Positions 14,684 to 15,498 of a DNA stretch of 15,498 nucleotides are shown here, piece after piece (the first letter of the stretch is position 1; each line of letters starts with the position of its first letter). Origin of the DNA: Actinomycetota bacterium (GTDB lineage Bacteria; Actinomycetota; Acidimicrobiia; Acidimicrobiales; CADCTF01). The stretch covers positions 1-15,498 of the forward strand of contig JAHWJQ010000028.1 in NCBI GenBank assembly GCA_019348305.1, in the 5' to 3' direction. The notes beneath the pieces were generated by a model, which did not search any database, was not told where the DNA came from, and was given only the letters and a program-made list of their open reading frames with translations. Position numbers and translations under genes: made by a program.

Positions 14684-14712
14684 TTGCGCAGTGTCTGGCG
14701 GCGGGATAGGAA
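14684..14712 (+). promoter_or_regulatory. Candidate promoter before the small membrane protein genes
   Basis: TTGCGC (14684-14689), a 17-base spacer and TAGGAA (14707-14712) form a passable -35/-10 pair in the 86-base gap after the carboxypeptidase. The gap contains no other feature apart from the ribosome site AGGAG at 14731-14735. Confidence 0.35.
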
Positions 14713-14741
14713 GATCCGTCCTCAACCGGTAGGAGACCCAT

Positions 14742-15077
14742 TTGCTGGAATCGTCGAAGCCGAAGGGCCTCCCGACCCTCGCCGTCGAGTTCAAGGACCT
14801 CGTCGTCACCTACGCCAAGCAGGAGACGATCGAGCCGATCAAGAGCCTCGGCCGCTTCATTGGGTGGGGGGTAGCTGGTGCGATGGTGCTGGCCAACGGG
14901 CTGATCCTGTTGGTGCTCGCGCTCCTTCGGGCGCTGCAGACCGAAACCGGTGACGCCTTCGACGGGAACCTGTCGTTCGCGCCGTACCTGGTGACGGTGG
15001 TCGTGTGCGCCATCGTCTTGGTGATGGCGCTGCGGGCCGTGGGCGCGGCGAAGCGTCGCAAGACGGCGCGGACATGA
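14742..15077 (+). CDS. YqjE / phage-holin-like (superfamily III type) small membrane protein
   Basis: The protein has 111 residues. A short amphipathic N-terminal part (VEFKDLVVTYAKQETIEPIKSLGR) precedes two membrane helices, about 38-65 and 80-103, and the protein ends in a basic tail (KRRKTART). The helix, two-TM and basic-tail layout resembles the DUF1469/YqjE and Phage_holin_3_6 group, which are usually chromosomal membrane proteins of unknown role, not phage lysis genes. The start is TTG with a clear AGGAG 6 bases upstream. No phage genes are nearby. Its stop overlaps the next start as ATGA. Confidence 0.72.
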   Translation: MLESSKPKGLPTLAVEFKDLVVTYAKQETIEPIKSLGRFIGWGVAGAMVLANGLILLVLALLRALQTETGDAFDGNLSFAPYLVTVVVCAIVLVMALRAVGAAKRRKTART

Positions 15078-15280
15078 GCCCGCCCCGGGTCAGCCGGGCC
15101 GACATCGAGGCCAAGCTGCGGGAGATCCGCGGCGAGGTCGACACCACGGCCACCGCAGCCAAGCCGACGGGGATGGCCATCGCCGTCGTCGCCGGTGTGG
15201 CCCTGTTGGGGGCGGTGTACCTGCTTGGCCGGCGCAAGGGCAAGAAGCGCTCCACCGTCGTCGAGATCCGACGGGTCTGA
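15074..15280 (+). CDS. Small single-pass membrane protein, 68 residues, unknown
   Basis: I chose ATG 15074 because it overlaps the preceding stop by 4 bases (ATGA). A longer frame from 15005 lies inside the upstream gene. The N-terminus is a charged helix (RADIEAKLREIRGEVD, 8-23), followed by one hydrophobic segment (about 33-52) and a very basic end (GRRKGKKR). The layout recalls DUF3618-type proteins that accompany YqjE-like genes, but the match is too weak to name. It is followed directly by the next GTG. Confidence 0.65.
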   Translation: MSPPRVSRADIEAKLREIRGEVDTTATAAKPTGMAIAVVAGVALLGAVYLLGRRKGKKRSTVVEIRRV

Positions 15281-15496
15281 GTGGGCGCCTACCTCTGGGC
15301 GGCGGCCATTCGCCGCGGTCTGCTCGGCGGGAGTCGCCCGTGGATGGCCATCCTCGCCGTGGCGGGAACGCTCCGGCTCATCCGGCGGCTGTCGGGCTCG
15401 GAGCCGGAGACGGTCTACCGCGAGGAGCTCAAGGCGGGCCAGGCGCTGATCGTCACCCACCATCGCAAACAACGGCTGGGTGACGAGTTGCGATGA
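15281..15496 (+). CDS. Small hypothetical protein, 71 residues
   Basis: The GTG start follows the upstream TGA with no gap, indicating coupled translation. It has a short hydrophobic region (WMAILAVAGTLRLI, 21-34), flanked by arginines, and then a soluble tail (EPETVYREELKAGQALIVTHH). No family recognised. The stop TGA overlaps an ATG at 15493 (with a second at 15496), so another coupled gene probably begins at the window edge. Confidence 0.6.
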   Translation: MGAYLWAAAIRRGLLGGSRPWMAILAVAGTLRLIRRLSGSEPETVYREELKAGQALIVTHHRKQRLGDELR

Positions 15497-15498
15497 TG

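Noticed and set aside
14742..15077. Holin-like protein as a sign of a prophage
   Set aside because: No lysin, capsid, integrase or other phage gene nearby; YqjE-like chromosomal membrane proteins share this layout.

Overview
The window is high-GC actinobacterial DNA in which nearly every base is coding. A class Acidimicrobiia origin is my best guess, not a proof. The reasons are an OpcA protein beside glucose-6-phosphate dehydrogenase, a deazaflavin (F420) synthesis gene, a transaldolase/phosphoglucose isomerase pair related to TalPgi fusions, and several starts that look leaderless.

Left and centre (1-11040, all minus strand): a ten-gene run carrying essentially the whole pentose phosphate pathway. 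In transcription order it is a small hypothetical gene, a FIST-domain sensor-like gene broken by one missing base, transketolase (tkt), transaldolase (tal), glucose-6-phosphate isomerase (pgi), a short-type 6-phosphogluconate dehydrogenase (gnd), glucose-6-phosphate dehydrogenase (zwf), its assembly factor (opcA), 6-phosphogluconolactonase (pgl), and a radical-SAM F420 gene (cofG or the 5' part of fbiC) that runs off the window. Together they oxidise glucose 6-phosphate to ribulose 5-phosphate with reduced nucleotide production, and recycle pentoses to hexoses. F420 is the cofactor of an alternative glucose-6-phosphate oxidation in some actinobacteria, so the last gene may not be a chance neighbour. 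Many junctions overlap (TGATG, ATGA, and overlaps of 16-17 bases). The three non-overlapping junctions before tkt, tal and pgl each carry TAGGGT or TAGGCT exactly 7 bases before the start codon, which looks like leaderless internal promoters.

Spacer 11041-11313: no gene, but a chain of strong inverted repeats, including a roughly 96-base near-perfect hairpin.

Right part: a membrane fatty acid desaturase (minus) is divergent from a TetR-family regulator (plus), with a perfect 22-bp palindrome between them as the probable operator. A PaaI-type hotdog thioesterase follows the regulator, so this looks like a small acyl-chain control module. Next come a secreted PBP4-type D-Ala-D-Ala carboxypeptidase and three small coupled genes: a two-helix YqjE/holin-like membrane protein and two small hypothetical proteins. 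A further gene probably starts at the right edge.

I do not see a wholly new system. The points most worth checking are the frameshift that creates a false FIST-transketolase fusion, the repeated leaderless promoter signature, the hairpin array, and the pentose phosphate/F420 linkage. No rRNA, tRNA, CRISPR array, insertion sequence or phage cluster was seen.
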